Assembly: GCF_003011925.2 (NCBI RefSeq) | Contig: NZ_PXXU01000031.1 | Span: 1 to 39,755 of the forward strand | DNA from: Nitrosomonas supralitoralis | Lineage (GTDB): Bacteria; Pseudomonadota; Gammaproteobacteria; Burkholderiales; Nitrosomonadaceae | Reading direction: 5' to 3' | DNA: 39,755 bases | Notes under the pieces: generated by a model | The model's input: the letters and a program-made list of their open reading frames with translations, nothing else | Told to the model about the DNA's origin: nothing | The model's database searches: none | Position numbers and translations under genes: made by a program | Part shown: positions 24,077-33,465 of the stretch, in pieces | Layout of the letters: every line of letters starts with the position of its first letter | How positions within the stretch are numbered: the first letter of the stretch is position 1

Positions 24077-25801
24077 TTACAAGAAGCTAATTGTTTTCCC
24101 AATCGCGGTAATGATCAGAGCCATCGAAATAGCACCTGGATCGGGCGTACCGAGACTTTGCTCCGCATGAGGACGTGCGCGGCCAATTTTAGGTAGAAGC
24201 TTCTTGGTGGATTGAGCTGCTTCATTTGCAATATCGGTTGCAACGGCCCAAGAATCGGCAATCGAAAGCCCTTGAGATGCCGCAGTAGCAAGTGCTGATG
24301 AGAATGGAAAAAGTACATCAACAAGCGTCTTGTCGCCCAACTGTGCGTTCCCAAGATTGGTTACATCGCGAAGCGCCGAAGCAATGCCGACAGCAACTGT
24401 TGATGCTTGGGGTGTTGCCTCATCACCCAGAGCATTGCCTAGACTGCGGAGGATAACGCCCCATAGGGCGCCAGATGTGCCACCAGCTCGATCTGACCAA
24501 GCGTCGCCAGCAACTGTAAGTAGTGTTCCAGCACCTGCTTTGGCATCAAGCGCTTCTTTTGCCGCTACAACCGCCGCGGTGATTCCACGTTGCATACCTA
24601 AGCCGTGATCGCCATCTCCAGCAATTGCATCCAATCTCCCAAGTTCCTCGCTCTTTTCGTTAATCACTTTGCAAGCGGCCTTAAGCGCCACAAAAACTAT
24701 TGCTGCAGCGGATTGTGAGTCCATAGAACCAATTTCTAATGGATGTTTGTCTTTGATTCGACTGGCTGCGGGCGTGTCTATATTGGAACGAACGATATTA
24801 CCCTTATGGAATGCGGGCGTGTCTGCTGCCGCAATCCAGGTTTTCTCAAGCTCATCGTTCATCCAGAATAACGTAAGTGAGATGCCTGCCATGTCAAAGC
24901 TCGTGATTAATTCATCCACTATGGGATCAATAATGGTCAATCCGCGCTCGAGTAGCAATCTGTCAACCCGGCGATAGACCACAAATAATTCTTCGTATTT
25001 CACAGAACCAAGGCCATTAAGTATCACGCCGATACGTGCGCCATCACCATTGACGATGGTTGAAGGAATTTCAGTAAGCAGCTTGTCGACCAACATTTCT
25101 GCCAGACCATCGGCAGTTGGCGAATCGATACGATAGAGACCGGGTTCACCATGAATCCCCATGCCAACTTCCATCTTTCCGCTTGAGACTTTAAATAGTG
25201 GTTTGTTGCTACCGGGCAGGGTGCAGCCAGAAAATGCCACACCGAGTGTGCGTACATGTTCATTGGCCTCAGTTGCGATACGAAAAACTTCATCCAGCGA
25301 TTTTCCTGCATCTGCGGCAACAGCTGCTGCCTTGAAAACCGGCAAAGTGCCAGCAATACCGCGACGTTTATGTTTCTCAGTCAAAGGTGCAGAAGCAATG
25401 TCATCGGTTACAACTACCGTCCGAACGTCAATACCCATAGCGCAAAGCCGTGCCTGCGCCTGATCGAAATTGAGCACATCGCCAACATAATTGCCGTAAC
25501 AAAATAAGATGCCGCCACCGGCATTTACGGCCTGTGCCACATTACAGATTTGCTGTGCCGATGGTGCTGCAAAGACGTTTCCCATGGCTGCGCCGTGCGC
25601 CAGTCCCGGTCCAACAAATCCACCAAAAGCCGGGTAATGTCCAGAACCGCCGCCAATAACAAGTACGACTTGACCTGGTTGAGCTTTATGCTTCCGAATC
25701 ACGCCACCATCAACCGGCTGTATCTGGTTACGATGTGCTGCAACATATCCTTCAATCAGTTCATCTGCAAATTTTGTCGGATTATTGAATAGATAGGTCA
25801 T
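24077..25801 (-). CDS. ATP-dependent dihydroxyacetone kinase, fused DhaK-DhaL
   Basis: A 574-residue single-chain dihydroxyacetone (glycerone) kinase. The DhaK half (residues 1 to about 335) shows VIGGGSGHYPAFGGFVGPGL, GNYVGDVLNFDQAQ and GMGIHGEPG with His217, the residue that binds the substrate covalently. The DhaL half (from about 355) shows LDAIAGDGDHGLGMQRG with the metal-binding aspartates, GGTSGALWGVILRSLG, and ARPHAEQSLGTPDPGA. The fused form uses ATP rather than the phosphotransferase system, and no PTS gene is near. It makes dihydroxyacetone phosphate, feeding triose-phosphate metabolism; it may instead act on related small ketoses or aldehydes. No ribosome binding site is obvious before the ATG. 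A small frame follows 5 bases after its stop. Confidence 0.93.
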   Translation of the reverse strand: MTYLFNNPTKFADELIEGYVAAHRNQIQPVDGGVIRKHKAQPGQVVLVIGGGSGHYPAFGGFVGPGLAHGAAMGNVFAAPSAQQICNVAQAVNAGGGILFCYGNYVGDVLNFDQAQARLCAMGIDVRTVVVTDDIASAPLTEKHKRRGIAGTLPVFKAAAVAADAGKSLDEVFRIATEANEHVRTLGVAFSGCTLPGSNKPLFKVSSGKMEVGMGIHGEPGLYRIDSPTADGLAEMLVDKLLTEIPSTIVNGDGARIGVILNGLGSVKYEELFVVYRRVDRLLLERGLTIIDPIVDELITSFDMAGISLTLFWMNDELEKTWIAAADTPAFHKGNIVRSNIDTPAASRIKDKHPLEIGSMDSQSAAAIVFVALKAACKVINEKSEELGRLDAIAGDGDHGLGMQRGITAAVVAAKEALDAKAGAGTLLTVAGDAWSDRAGGTSGALWGVILRSLGNALGDEATPQASTVAVGIASALRDVTNLGNAQLGDKTLVDVLFPFSSALATAASQGLSIADSWAVATDIANEAAQSTKKLLPKIGRARPHAEQSLGTPDPGAISMALIITAIGKTISFL

Positions 25802-25984
25802 CGTTTAGTAGCAATTATTATCACTTCCCAATTTGTCACGAGAATCATGCATGGTATTTTTGTTATTTCACTTACAGCATATTATCTGTGTTTACATTCC
25901 AAGAACAGAAGCACGACATGACAAATACAGAAACACGTTAATCAATCGGTTTACTCCAACAATGGATAACTTGTTGGGAGAACT

Positions 25985-28900
25985 TCACTCATCTTTCGCA
26001 TATAAAGTACTCAGATAAGTTTTGATACTTATCATTTGAGCATCAAATGCTGTGAACAGTACAGCTAGTGCTTCGGCATCACTTTTTTTACCTGCCTGCT
26101 CCATTTTTGCGCATAATTCACCTAATTCAAGCGCACCGACAGAGCGCGCAGATGATTTGAGTTTATGGGCCAATGAACCTACTGTTGTTAATCGACCCGC
26201 TTGATAAGCTGTGTGGAGTTCCGACGCAATTTTTTCCGCGCTGGTACGAAAATCCAGTAACATTTCTTTTAGGATCACGGGATCATCACCGACCAATTGT
26301 TCGAGAACATGGAGATCGAGCGGTGTTTCGATCGACTTGTCTTTGCTGTTGGATAAAGCTGGTTGGGACGCAGATTGGATAGTTTCAATTGGCTGTCGAC
26401 TGGATAGATATTTCTCAAGTATCAAGCGCAAATCTTCAAGCTGAACCGGTTTGCTCAGATAGTCATCCATTCCGGATTTCAGACAACGTTCCTTTTCACC
26501 TTTTAACGTATTCGCTGTCAAGGCAACAATCGGAATATGATTCCGGTCCTTTTCCGCAGCCCGAATTTCTTTTGTTAACTCGAATCCATCCATTTCCGGC
26601 ATGTGTAAATCAGTCAATAACAGATCATAATCACCACTTTGCCAACGTTTTAATGCTTCTTTTCCATCGCTAGCAATATCTGCCGCATATCCCATCAGGT
26701 TGAGCTGCTGGCGGACTACTTTCTGATTGATATCGTTATCTTCCGCGACCAAAATCAGCATGCGCTGTCGCAAAGCTTCTTCTCGCGAAATAGGTTTAGG
26801 GGCTGATCTAAATGTTTTTAGAGTAGGAGCGTCTTCTGTTTCTGCTTCTATTCTTCCAGCAGCGATCTCCATTGCGCGAAATAACGATTGACGGTACATA
26901 ACATCGCCATCCAGTGTAATGATGTCGATATCCTCGATACGAGCCTGCCGCCGGCGACCTCGCTTAATCACAACGAATCGGGGCTCAATATACGGATGCG
27001 GTTGGCTCTGCTTCGCTTCTGCGTCATTTTTTATAGCCTCAGAGCGCGCGCTAAACGCAGTGCGGATTGCCTCAATGGAAGGTACTTGCTCTCCGGCATC
27101 GATAACCACAAGCCATAACCCGGGAGAAAGCTTCTGAATAATTCGCTCAGCGGTAGCGAGATTAGACACCTGCTCGACAATGGCACCTGCACTTTTTAAA
27201 TAAACAGCCAGATCATTACTCAGCCCATCATCTTCACCTAATATTAAGCAATTCATGCCTTCGAGATCATCGGTCTTGTGGTCGGCATATGAGATATCGG
27301 TTAAAGGCTTAAAAGGCATTTGTATGATAAAAGTGGAACCATGCTGAGGCTGACTTTCTACAGTGATTTCTGCATCCATTAATTCTGCTAGATGGTGCGA
27401 AATTGCCAAACCGAGGCCAGTTCCACCAAATCGCCGTGTGGTAGAAGGATCACCTTGTGAGAATGATTGAAACAATTTTAACTGAGTCTCTTTATTCATA
27501 CCGATACCATTGTCGGTTATCTGGAAAGTGACCACTACCTGATCGGGATTGGATTCGGTCAATAAAACTCGCACCGATACTTTGCCTTGTTTTTCTTGCT
27601 TACTGGAGAATTTGATTGCGTTATTGATTATATTCACCAATACTTGGCGAAGTCGCAAGGGATCGCCCAACATATTCTCAGGAATTTTCGGATCAATAAA
27701 CAAGGTCAGTTCCACTTTTTTACTGAGCGCGACGTGTGCCAGCATACCGCAAGCGTTTTCGACAATACTCGCTAATGACATTGGGATTTTTTCGATTTCC
27801 AGCTTACCGGCTTCGATTTTCGAAAAATCAAGAATATCTTCAATAATGGAAAGTAGCGAATAAGCGGAATCGCGTATCAAGTTAGCCATTTCCATTTGAT
27901 AGCCAGTCAAACTGGTCTGTCTAAGTACGTCAATCATTCCGATCACGCCATTCATCGGTGTGCGGATTTCATGACTCATGGCGGCCAGAAAAGCCGATTT
28001 AGCCCGGTTAGCTTGTTCTGCCTCAGTCCGAGCTTGTTTTAAGTCGTTCATGATACGTACATGCTCACGGATATCCCGCATCACACCCGTGAAGTGCCGT
28101 TCTTCACCCACAAAATACTCACTGACCGCCAAATATAGCGCTATTCGATCGCCATTCTTGCGAATGCCTTCTACTTCACGCCCACGACCAATACCATGCG
28201 ATCCGGACATATAAGGGCGACTGACATATTCCTGGCCATGCCCAGTGCGGCAGTAATTTTCCATATAACTGATATGTCTGCTACGATCAGGTTCGGGCAC
28301 GATGATCGATATATTTTGTCCTATCATTTCATCATGTCTATAGCCAAACAGTTTTTCCATGACTGGATTGACGGAAAGAATCCTGCCTATTTCATCGGTA
28401 GTAACTACGCAATCCACCATGTGTTCAACAACAGACCGCATTTCTTCTTCTTTAATCGCCAGAGTTGTATTTGCCCATTGCAAATCGGCCGTGCGTGCAG
28501 CGACTCTTTCTTCTAATTCGCGGTTACTGGCATTCAACCGTTCCACCATAAGATTAAATGTTTGCGCAAGTTGCCTCATTTCATCCCAACCCTCAATCGC
28601 AACTTGCTCACGCAAATTACCCTTTGATATTTTTAGAGCGCTCTGGTTCAAGTGCTTCAAAGGGTCGACAACACGGCGATTAAATAAAAAAGCCCCGAAT
28701 AAAGCAGCGAGAGAGGTCAGAATAACAATAACCAAACCAACAAAATGCAGATGATAAACAGAAGCAAATGCCTCATCGACATCAATATTTACCAGCATAC
28801 CCCATTTCAAGCGTGGTAAATAACGCCATGCAGTCACAACTTCCTTGCCACGGTAATTAACAGTCAGTGCTCCACCAGAATCACCTTTTAGGGCAAATTC

Positions 28901-29692
28901 CATAGCCGTAGAAGACGGTGGATTATTAAGCGGGATTTTTCGTTTTAATGCGGCTTCAGGGTCATACTTCAATGGAGCCATTACCAGAGCAGTCTGGGCA
29001 TCTTCGAGTCGTGCCACTACTGTTTCACCACTAGCCAAAAGGCCGACGTTATTTGAGATGACTGAAAATACAAGTTCACTATAGATTTGTAACGCCAGCA
29101 CACCTTTAATTTCGCCCTCATTAATAATGGGCGTCGCTACGAATGCAGCGATCGCGTCCCTGGATGGCTCGTAATGCTCGAAGTCTGAAATACTACTTTC
29201 TAACTTATCCAACGCATAGCGGGCAACTTTAGCTAAACCGCTATCACGATAGGGGCCAGTTCGTAAATTGGTTGCAAAATCAGATTCGTGTGCTTGAGAA
29301 TAAACAATTGTTCCATCAGGTGAAATCAGAAACAGATCATAATATTTGGCATCCTCCACAAAGCGTTTGTAACTTTCACGATAACTCTTATCTAGCTCGT
29401 GATATTCATCGGAATCGATTCCTTTTTCTTCAAAGACTGTAGTGAATTTAGTAATGGCTTCATGCGTTGTACTCATACCACTAACCAAGTAGGCATCAAG
29501 CAAACGCTCTAAAAGGTAGCTGTCAATTTGCTCGGCCTTCTTGTCAGCGATAGCAGAGACATTCTGAATAGCGGATTTTTTGATCTCGGCCTCAAAGGTA
29601 TGCAGTAGACTGTTACCAATGAATAATATTGGTAGTAAAGAAACCAACGTAAACCAGACAGCAAATCGCTGTGTGAGTGAAGTGAATTTCAC
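25985..29692 (-). CDS. BarA-like hybrid sensor histidine kinase with HPt domain
   Basis: A 1235-residue membrane kinase. Order: span at about 10-30; periplasmic dCache-type sensor at about 33-305 (YDLFLISPDGTIVYS, GVLALQIYSELVFSVIS); second span about 314-337; HAMP about 338-392; PAS about 415-545 (VTTDEIGRILSVNPVMEKLF); HisKA with phospho-accepting His574 in MSHEIRTPMNG; HATPase (IINNAIKFSS, ITDNGIGM, FGGTGLGLAIS); a degenerate receiver at about 828-960; a canonical receiver with Asp1028 in LLLTDLHMPEMDGF; and an HPt domain with His1176 in AHKLKSSARSVG. The His-Asp-His relay needs an outside response regulator, not present here. Start is GTG with AGGAGA 6 bases upstream; there is no competing ATG nearby. 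It is divergent from the exopolysaccharide genes. Confidence 0.94.
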   Translation of the reverse strand: MKFTSLTQRFAVWFTLVSLLPILFIGNSLLHTFEAEIKKSAIQNVSAIADKKAEQIDSYLLERLLDAYLVSGMSTTHEAITKFTTVFEEKGIDSDEYHELDKSYRESYKRFVEDAKYYDLFLISPDGTIVYSQAHESDFATNLRTGPYRDSGLAKVARYALDKLESSISDFEHYEPSRDAIAAFVATPIINEGEIKGVLALQIYSELVFSVISNNVGLLASGETVVARLEDAQTALVMAPLKYDPEAALKRKIPLNNPPSSTAMEFALKGDSGGALTVNYRGKEVVTAWRYLPRLKWGMLVNIDVDEAFASVYHLHFVGLVIVILTSLAALFGAFLFNRRVVDPLKHLNQSALKISKGNLREQVAIEGWDEMRQLAQTFNLMVERLNASNRELEERVAARTADLQWANTTLAIKEEEMRSVVEHMVDCVVTTDEIGRILSVNPVMEKLFGYRHDEMIGQNISIIVPEPDRSRHISYMENYCRTGHGQEYVSRPYMSGSHGIGRGREVEGIRKNGDRIALYLAVSEYFVGEERHFTGVMRDIREHVRIMNDLKQARTEAEQANRAKSAFLAAMSHEIRTPMNGVIGMIDVLRQTSLTGYQMEMANLIRDSAYSLLSIIEDILDFSKIEAGKLEIEKIPMSLASIVENACGMLAHVALSKKVELTLFIDPKIPENMLGDPLRLRQVLVNIINNAIKFSSKQEKQGKVSVRVLLTESNPDQVVVTFQITDNGIGMNKETQLKLFQSFSQGDPSTTRRFGGTGLGLAISHHLAELMDAEITVESQPQHGSTFIIQMPFKPLTDISYADHKTDDLEGMNCLILGEDDGLSNDLAVYLKSAGAIVEQVSNLATAERIIQKLSPGLWLVVIDAGEQVPSIEAIRTAFSARSEAIKNDAEAKQSQPHPYIEPRFVVIKRGRRRQARIEDIDIITLDGDVMYRQSLFRAMEIAAGRIEAETEDAPTLKTFRSAPKPISREEALRQRMLILVAEDNDINQKVVRQQLNLMGYAADIASDGKEALKRWQSGDYDLLLTDLHMPEMDGFELTKEIRAAEKDRNHIPIVALTANTLKGEKERCLKSGMDDYLSKPVQLEDLRLILEKYLSSRQPIETIQSASQPALSNSKDKSIETPLDLHVLEQLVGDDPVILKEMLLDFRTSAEKIASELHTAYQAGRLTTVGSLAHKLKSSARSVGALELGELCAKMEQAGKKSDAEALAVLFTAFDAQMISIKTYLSTLYAKDE

Positions 29693-30185
29693 CAGTTTCT
29701 CCTAGTGATAATGGCAATTGAACTGCTCAACTGACTTTCTCGCAAAAAAGACGACCCAATAATAAAGATTGCAAATTTAAATCTAATTTATGCTTTCTCG
29801 GACATCGTTACATTGCTATTATCTCTGCCGCTCAGCTCAAATAAGTAGTTAAAGACAGTGATCCTGTCTGGTTTAATCTTATTGCAGATTGTGCCGTAAT
29901 TCCATATCTTTAAATTTCTTTAGCATATACAAAGCAATTTGTATCATTAATTTAAACCGAAGTGTTAAAAATAGCGACACTTAGAGAGGAATCGATCAAA
30001 AACGTGATTTTTCTGATCGAAAAAGTGTTGTTAAAAATAGTTTTATGAGAACATGTTAAGCAAAATGCAATTCTGTCAAATGTCTGTGATATTTAACTAA
30101 TGCAAACTCTGAGAATTCGAAGTTGATGAAATATTTATTGAGTGAAGTTACGGTTGCGCCAATCTGTCAGTATCTTAAATTCATT
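29693..30185. promoter_or_regulatory. Divergent control region between hybrid kinase and EPS genes
   Basis: About 490 AT-rich bases that must carry both promoters. Two imperfect direct repeats (AAGTGTTAAAAATAG at 29960-29974; AAGTGTTGTTAAAAATAG at 30023-30040) lie 63 bases apart. The first also begins a small inverted repeat (AAGTGT/ACACTT, to 29981). Between them is a hairpin with arms CGATCAAAAA and TTTTTCTGATCG (about 29992-30019). I looked for a sigma-54 site (GG-N10-GC) and found only a match with wrong spacing. Regulator binding is plausible but unproven. Confidence 0.4.
29960..30040. repeat. Pair of imperfect direct repeats flanking a hairpin
   Basis: AAGTGTTAAAAATAG (29960) recurs as AAGTGTTGTTAAAAATAG (30023), differing by a 3-base insertion. 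The intervening segment carries the CGATC/GATCG inverted repeat extended by A5/T5. The array is 80-160 bases upstream of the EpsL-like gene and about 270-350 bases upstream of the divergent kinase start. Confidence 0.45.
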
Positions 30186-31475
30186 ATGACACGCTTATTA
30201 CGATCCATTTGGTTGAGGTTTTTTGTTTTAGGATGCATGTTGTTGCTTTTTTTTGCGCCACCTATTTATGCGCAGACTATTGGTAAAGTAATACAGCCAT
30301 TTGGAAGTTATATTTTTACCGCCGATGACAACATACTGCGCATCAGAGATAAAATGAATACCGATAGCATTGCAAATGATTCTATTAGAAATGCGATTAT
30401 TCAGAAAGATCTCTTTGATATGACGCACCGGTTTACCGGGGGCGTTATCCTTCAGAAGGAAATCAGTCGGCAGCGGTTAAGCGCAAACTTTAACTATAGT
30501 CGCGTCCAGTTCGATAGATTTAGCATTATGGACAACAATCTGAAAAATTTTAGTGGCAACTGGAACTGGTTGATAGGTAATCAACTGGAAGGTAATATGG
30601 GAGCCAGTTATACACAGTCACTGGCGCCCTTCCTGTTTCAACCGGGTATTAAATCTATCCGTACCGAACTGACAGAATATATTAACGGAGGTTGGCGATT
30701 TCATCCAAGATGGCGTTTGAATGGCGAGTTTACTCACTATGACCTAGGTATCAAAGCTCCCCCTGAAGTTCCACGTTTGCGATTTCTTGAGCGTACTGAA
30801 AACCAGTTTGAAGGTGGAATTGACTATGTTTCATCGCACGGTAAATCAGGCAGAAATACGGTCGGAGTGCTTTTTCGCCATATAAGCGGTAATTTTCCTT
30901 TTGAACCTACATCAGCATTTATTAATAATGATTACGAACAAAAGGAAGTCATGGCTAAAATTAACTGGGATGTCACTGGAAAATCAAGCTTCCAGGTGCG
31001 TGGAGGGTGGGTTGAGCGTCAAAATGCAAGTGCCGTACAGCGCGATTTTAGCGGATTCAATGCGCGTGGTATTTTTCAATGGCGACCTACAGATAAAACT
31101 GGGCTGACTGTTAGCGGGTGGCGCGAAACTGCAGCCAGGCAGAATTTGACCGCAAGTTTCAGTATTAATACCGGTGTAAGCGTAATACCCTTCTGGAATA
31201 TCACAGAAAAAGTACGTATGGAGGGAGATTTCTTGTATGAGACACGCAACTTCGGTAACCGCGTAACAAATCTTAGTGATCCAGAAATATCTTCTGCTTT
31301 AGGTGTACACAATACGATCCGCAACGCCACTGTCAGACTCGTATATAACCCTTATCTTGGTCTCGAGCTCAGCGCCTCAGCTTATCATGCCGATTTAAAA
31401 TCTGATTCATTTTTTGGCGGTTTTAACGCCAACGGCGCCAATGTCAATCTACAATATACTTACGGACAACGATGA
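30186..31475 (+). CDS. EpsL-like outer-membrane beta-barrel protein of exopolysaccharide export
   Basis: About 429 residues from the preferred ATG. A signal peptide (MTRLLRSIWLRFFVLGCMLL, then FFAPPIYAQ) leads into a repeated beta-strand pattern of alternating hydrophobic and polar residues with many aromatic ends (RLSANFNYSRVQFDRF, GNWNWLIGNQLEGNMGASYT, NGGWRFHPRWRLNGEFTHYD) and a terminal strand ANVNLQYTYGQR. This matches the exosortase-associated EpsL family of outer-membrane barrels. The frame also offers starts at 30123 (TTG) and 30126 (ATG), which would put 21 extra residues before the signal peptide. No start has a clear ribosome binding site. Its stop overlaps the next start (ATGA), so it is coupled to the glycosylphosphotransferase. 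Probable role: passage of polysaccharide through the outer membrane. Confidence 0.8.
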   Translation: MTRLLRSIWLRFFVLGCMLLLFFAPPIYAQTIGKVIQPFGSYIFTADDNILRIRDKMNTDSIANDSIRNAIIQKDLFDMTHRFTGGVILQKEISRQRLSANFNYSRVQFDRFSIMDNNLKNFSGNWNWLIGNQLEGNMGASYTQSLAPFLFQPGIKSIRTELTEYINGGWRFHPRWRLNGEFTHYDLGIKAPPEVPRLRFLERTENQFEGGIDYVSSHGKSGRNTVGVLFRHISGNFPFEPTSAFINNDYEQKEVMAKINWDVTGKSSFQVRGGWVERQNASAVQRDFSGFNARGIFQWRPTDKTGLTVSGWRETAARQNLTASFSINTGVSVIPFWNITEKVRMEGDFLYETRNFGNRVTNLSDPEISSALGVHNTIRNATVRLVYNPYLGLELSASAYHADLKSDSFFGGFNANGANVNLQYTYGQR

Positions 31476-32917
31476 CAGTCAATGATTTGCCCATAGTAGC
31501 TTTTTTCAAGCATCTGCTTGATCCATTCATCATATGGAGCACTCTGATACTCACAACCTGGATCTATCATGAAGACTTCACCAGTTACTATTTGATATTA
31601 GTCATTATTACTTTTTTTATTTCTTCTTACATTTTTGAGCGCATCCTTATTTACCGCAACTGGCGAAAGGGTCGTTTGCTTGCTTATGTGCGCGATACAG
31701 TGATGGGCTGGTTAATCATTGTCGCTATTCTGATATTTCTAGGTTATGCTACCAAATTCCACAATCAGTTTTCTGTGGAAGTTCTATTAACTTGGTTTAT
31801 CGTTACACCATTGATGTTGATCGCGAGTCATCTTACAGTGCGCAGCATTGTCGCCAGTCTGTACCACCGAGGCAAGTTGCGTTCAGCGATAGTCATTGGT
31901 ATCAACGAAAACAGTTTGCATTTCATCAAACATATTGCGGACCATCCTTTTTTTTTGATTAATTTGCAAGGTTTCTTCGATGAACGTAGTAGCACCCGAA
32001 TCGACGCTAGCTTAGGCTCTCATTCGAACGGACTGGGTGACCAAAGCGCAGTCGACTCTGTTATCCGGCCGGTAGATTTTGGATCACGTTTGGGGGGATT
32101 AGAGAGTGTCGTGCCGTATGTTCAGAAGCATATTATTGATATGGTTTTTATCAGTTTACCAATGTCATCTCAGCCACGAATTCAGAAGTTGATGGATGAA
32201 CTGCCAGATACCACAACTTCTATTTATTTTCTTCCAGATATTTATATTTTTGATCTGATGCAGGCTCGGTTTGAATATATTGGCGATATTCCTGTAGTGG
32301 CCATGAATGAATCACCCTTCACCGGCATCGATGGCGTGGTCAAATCTATCAGCGATTTTATGCTGGCATTGCTCATCATTGTGTTGCTGTCTCCTTTGAT
32401 GGTAAGTATTGCTTTGGCAGTAAAATTCACTTCGCCTGGTCCAGTCATCTTTAAACAGCGTCGTTACGGTCTTAATGGTGAGGAAATCACTGTATATAAG
32501 TTCCGTTCCATGACAGTTACTGAAGATGGAGCAGATATTCAGCAAGCACAACAAAACGATCAACGGTTCACTAAAATTGGTAGCTTCCTTCGTCGTACAT
32601 CACTGGATGAGTTACCTCAATTCTTTAATGTATTGCAAGGACGCATGAGTATCGTCGGTCCGCGCCCTCATGCAGTTGCACATAATGAGCTTTATCGTAA
32701 ATTAATCAAAGGCTATATGCTTCGTCATAAAGCTAAACCAGGTATTACCGGTTGGGCTCAGGTCAATGGCTGGCGCGGAGAAACTGAAGTGTTGGAAAAA
32801 ATGCAAGCCCGTATCGAACACGATTTGTATTATCTCAAAAACTGGTCAATCTGGCTCGATCTTTGGATTATCCTTAAAACCGTGTTGATCGTCTTACGTA
32901 AAGATAATGCATATTAA
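31472..32917 (+). CDS. Undecaprenyl-phosphate glycosylphosphotransferase (WcaJ/EpsB-like)
   Basis: A 481-residue polyprenyl glycosylphosphotransferase. Four N-terminal spans (about residues 18-35, 43-60, 80-100, 110-130) precede a CoA-binding-like Rossmann region (SAIVIGINENSLHFIKHI; DMVFISLPMSSQPRIQKL). A fifth membrane helix lies at about 291-318 (FMLALLIIVLLSPLMVSIAL). The C-terminal sugar transferase domain shows KQRRYGLNGEEITVYKFRSM, TSLDELPQFFNVLQGRMSIV, GPRPHAVAHN and KPGITGWAQVNGWRGET. It transfers a sugar phosphate, commonly glucose-1-phosphate, from a UDP-sugar to undecaprenyl phosphate, the first step of exopolysaccharide assembly. The actual sugar cannot be told. No other polysaccharide gene follows; the operon seems to end here, so the rest of the pathway is elsewhere. 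Confidence 0.93.
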   Translation: MTVNDLPIVAFFKHLLDPFIIWSTLILTTWIYHEDFTSYYLILVIITFFISSYIFERILIYRNWRKGRLLAYVRDTVMGWLIIVAILIFLGYATKFHNQFSVEVLLTWFIVTPLMLIASHLTVRSIVASLYHRGKLRSAIVIGINENSLHFIKHIADHPFFLINLQGFFDERSSTRIDASLGSHSNGLGDQSAVDSVIRPVDFGSRLGGLESVVPYVQKHIIDMVFISLPMSSQPRIQKLMDELPDTTTSIYFLPDIYIFDLMQARFEYIGDIPVVAMNESPFTGIDGVVKSISDFMLALLIIVLLSPLMVSIALAVKFTSPGPVIFKQRRYGLNGEEITVYKFRSMTVTEDGADIQQAQQNDQRFTKIGSFLRRTSLDELPQFFNVLQGRMSIVGPRPHAVAHNELYRKLIKGYMLRHKAKPGITGWAQVNGWRGETEVLEKMQARIEHDLYYLKNWSIWLDLWIILKTVLIVLRKDNAY

Positions 32918-33067
32918 TTGTATGGATTCAAGAACGAAAGCAATTTTTAATCGATAACTAAATAATAAGTTGAGATAGCATCGTAGTTTCTTAAGCGATT
33001 AAATGTGCTTTGTCACTAAAATATATGGTTGTGATGGTTTTGGTGATGGCGTTAATTATTGGAATTC

Positions 33068-33076
33068 TGCTAAAAT
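33068..33076 (+). promoter_or_regulatory. Extended -10 element before fdxA
   Basis: TGCTAAAAT is an extended -10 (TG-n-TAAAAT) 38 bases before the fdxA start codon, predicting transcription from about 33083. No good -35 hexamer stands 16-18 bases upstream, which is acceptable for extended -10 promoters. AT-rich sequence around it makes chance matches possible. Confidence 0.35.
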
Positions 33077-33113
33077 ATAATATTCTATAATAGTGTTAGC
33101 AAGGATAGTTGTC

Positions 33114-33437
33114 ATGGCTTATGTTGTAACCGAAAATTGTATTAAATGTAAGTATACGGATTGTGTGGATGTATGTCCGGTAGATTGTTTCCGTGAAGGT
33201 CCCAATTTTTTAGTGATAGACCCGGATGAATGTATTGATTGTACGTTATGCGTTGCAGAATGTCCGGTAGAGGCAATCTATGCTGAGGACGACGTGCCTG
33301 ATGAACAAACGCACTTTATTCCGCTAAATGCTGAGCTAGCTAAAAAATGGCGTCCAATTATTGAAAAAAAAGATGCACTGCCTGATGCAGATGACTGGGC
33401 TAGTGTTAAAGAAAAGCTGGATCAACTGCAACGCTAA
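33114..33437 (+). CDS. fdxA: 7Fe ferredoxin (FdxA, Azotobacter FdI type)
   Basis: A 107-residue ferredoxin closely matching Azotobacter ferredoxin I along its whole length: [60 protein letters not shown], and the tail [20 protein letters not shown]. Nine cysteines (9, 12, 17, 21, 25, 40, 43, 46, 50) sit as in FdI. By that match Cys9, 17 and 50 hold the [3Fe-4S] cluster, and Cys21, 40, 43 and 46 the [4Fe-4S] cluster. It carries electrons in the cytoplasm, and family members also influence oxidative-stress control. Start choice: a TTG at 33093 is in frame, but the ATG at 33114 with AAGGA 8 bases upstream matches the family start. The nuclease gene starts 28 bases after its stop, so co-transcription is likely. 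Confidence 0.96.
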   Translation: MAYVVTENCIKCKYTDCVDVCPVDCFREGPNFLVIDPDECIDCTLCVAECPVEAIYAEDDVPDEQTHFIPLNAELAKKWRPIIEKKDALPDADDWASVKEKLDQLQR

Positions 33438-33465
33438 TCAGAAATGGCGGTAATCTAGATACCGC

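Noticed and set aside
29880..29930. Sigma-54 promoter (GGCAC...TGC on the minus strand) in the kinase/EPS spacer
   Set aside because: The GG and GC elements are 8 bases apart rather than the required 10.
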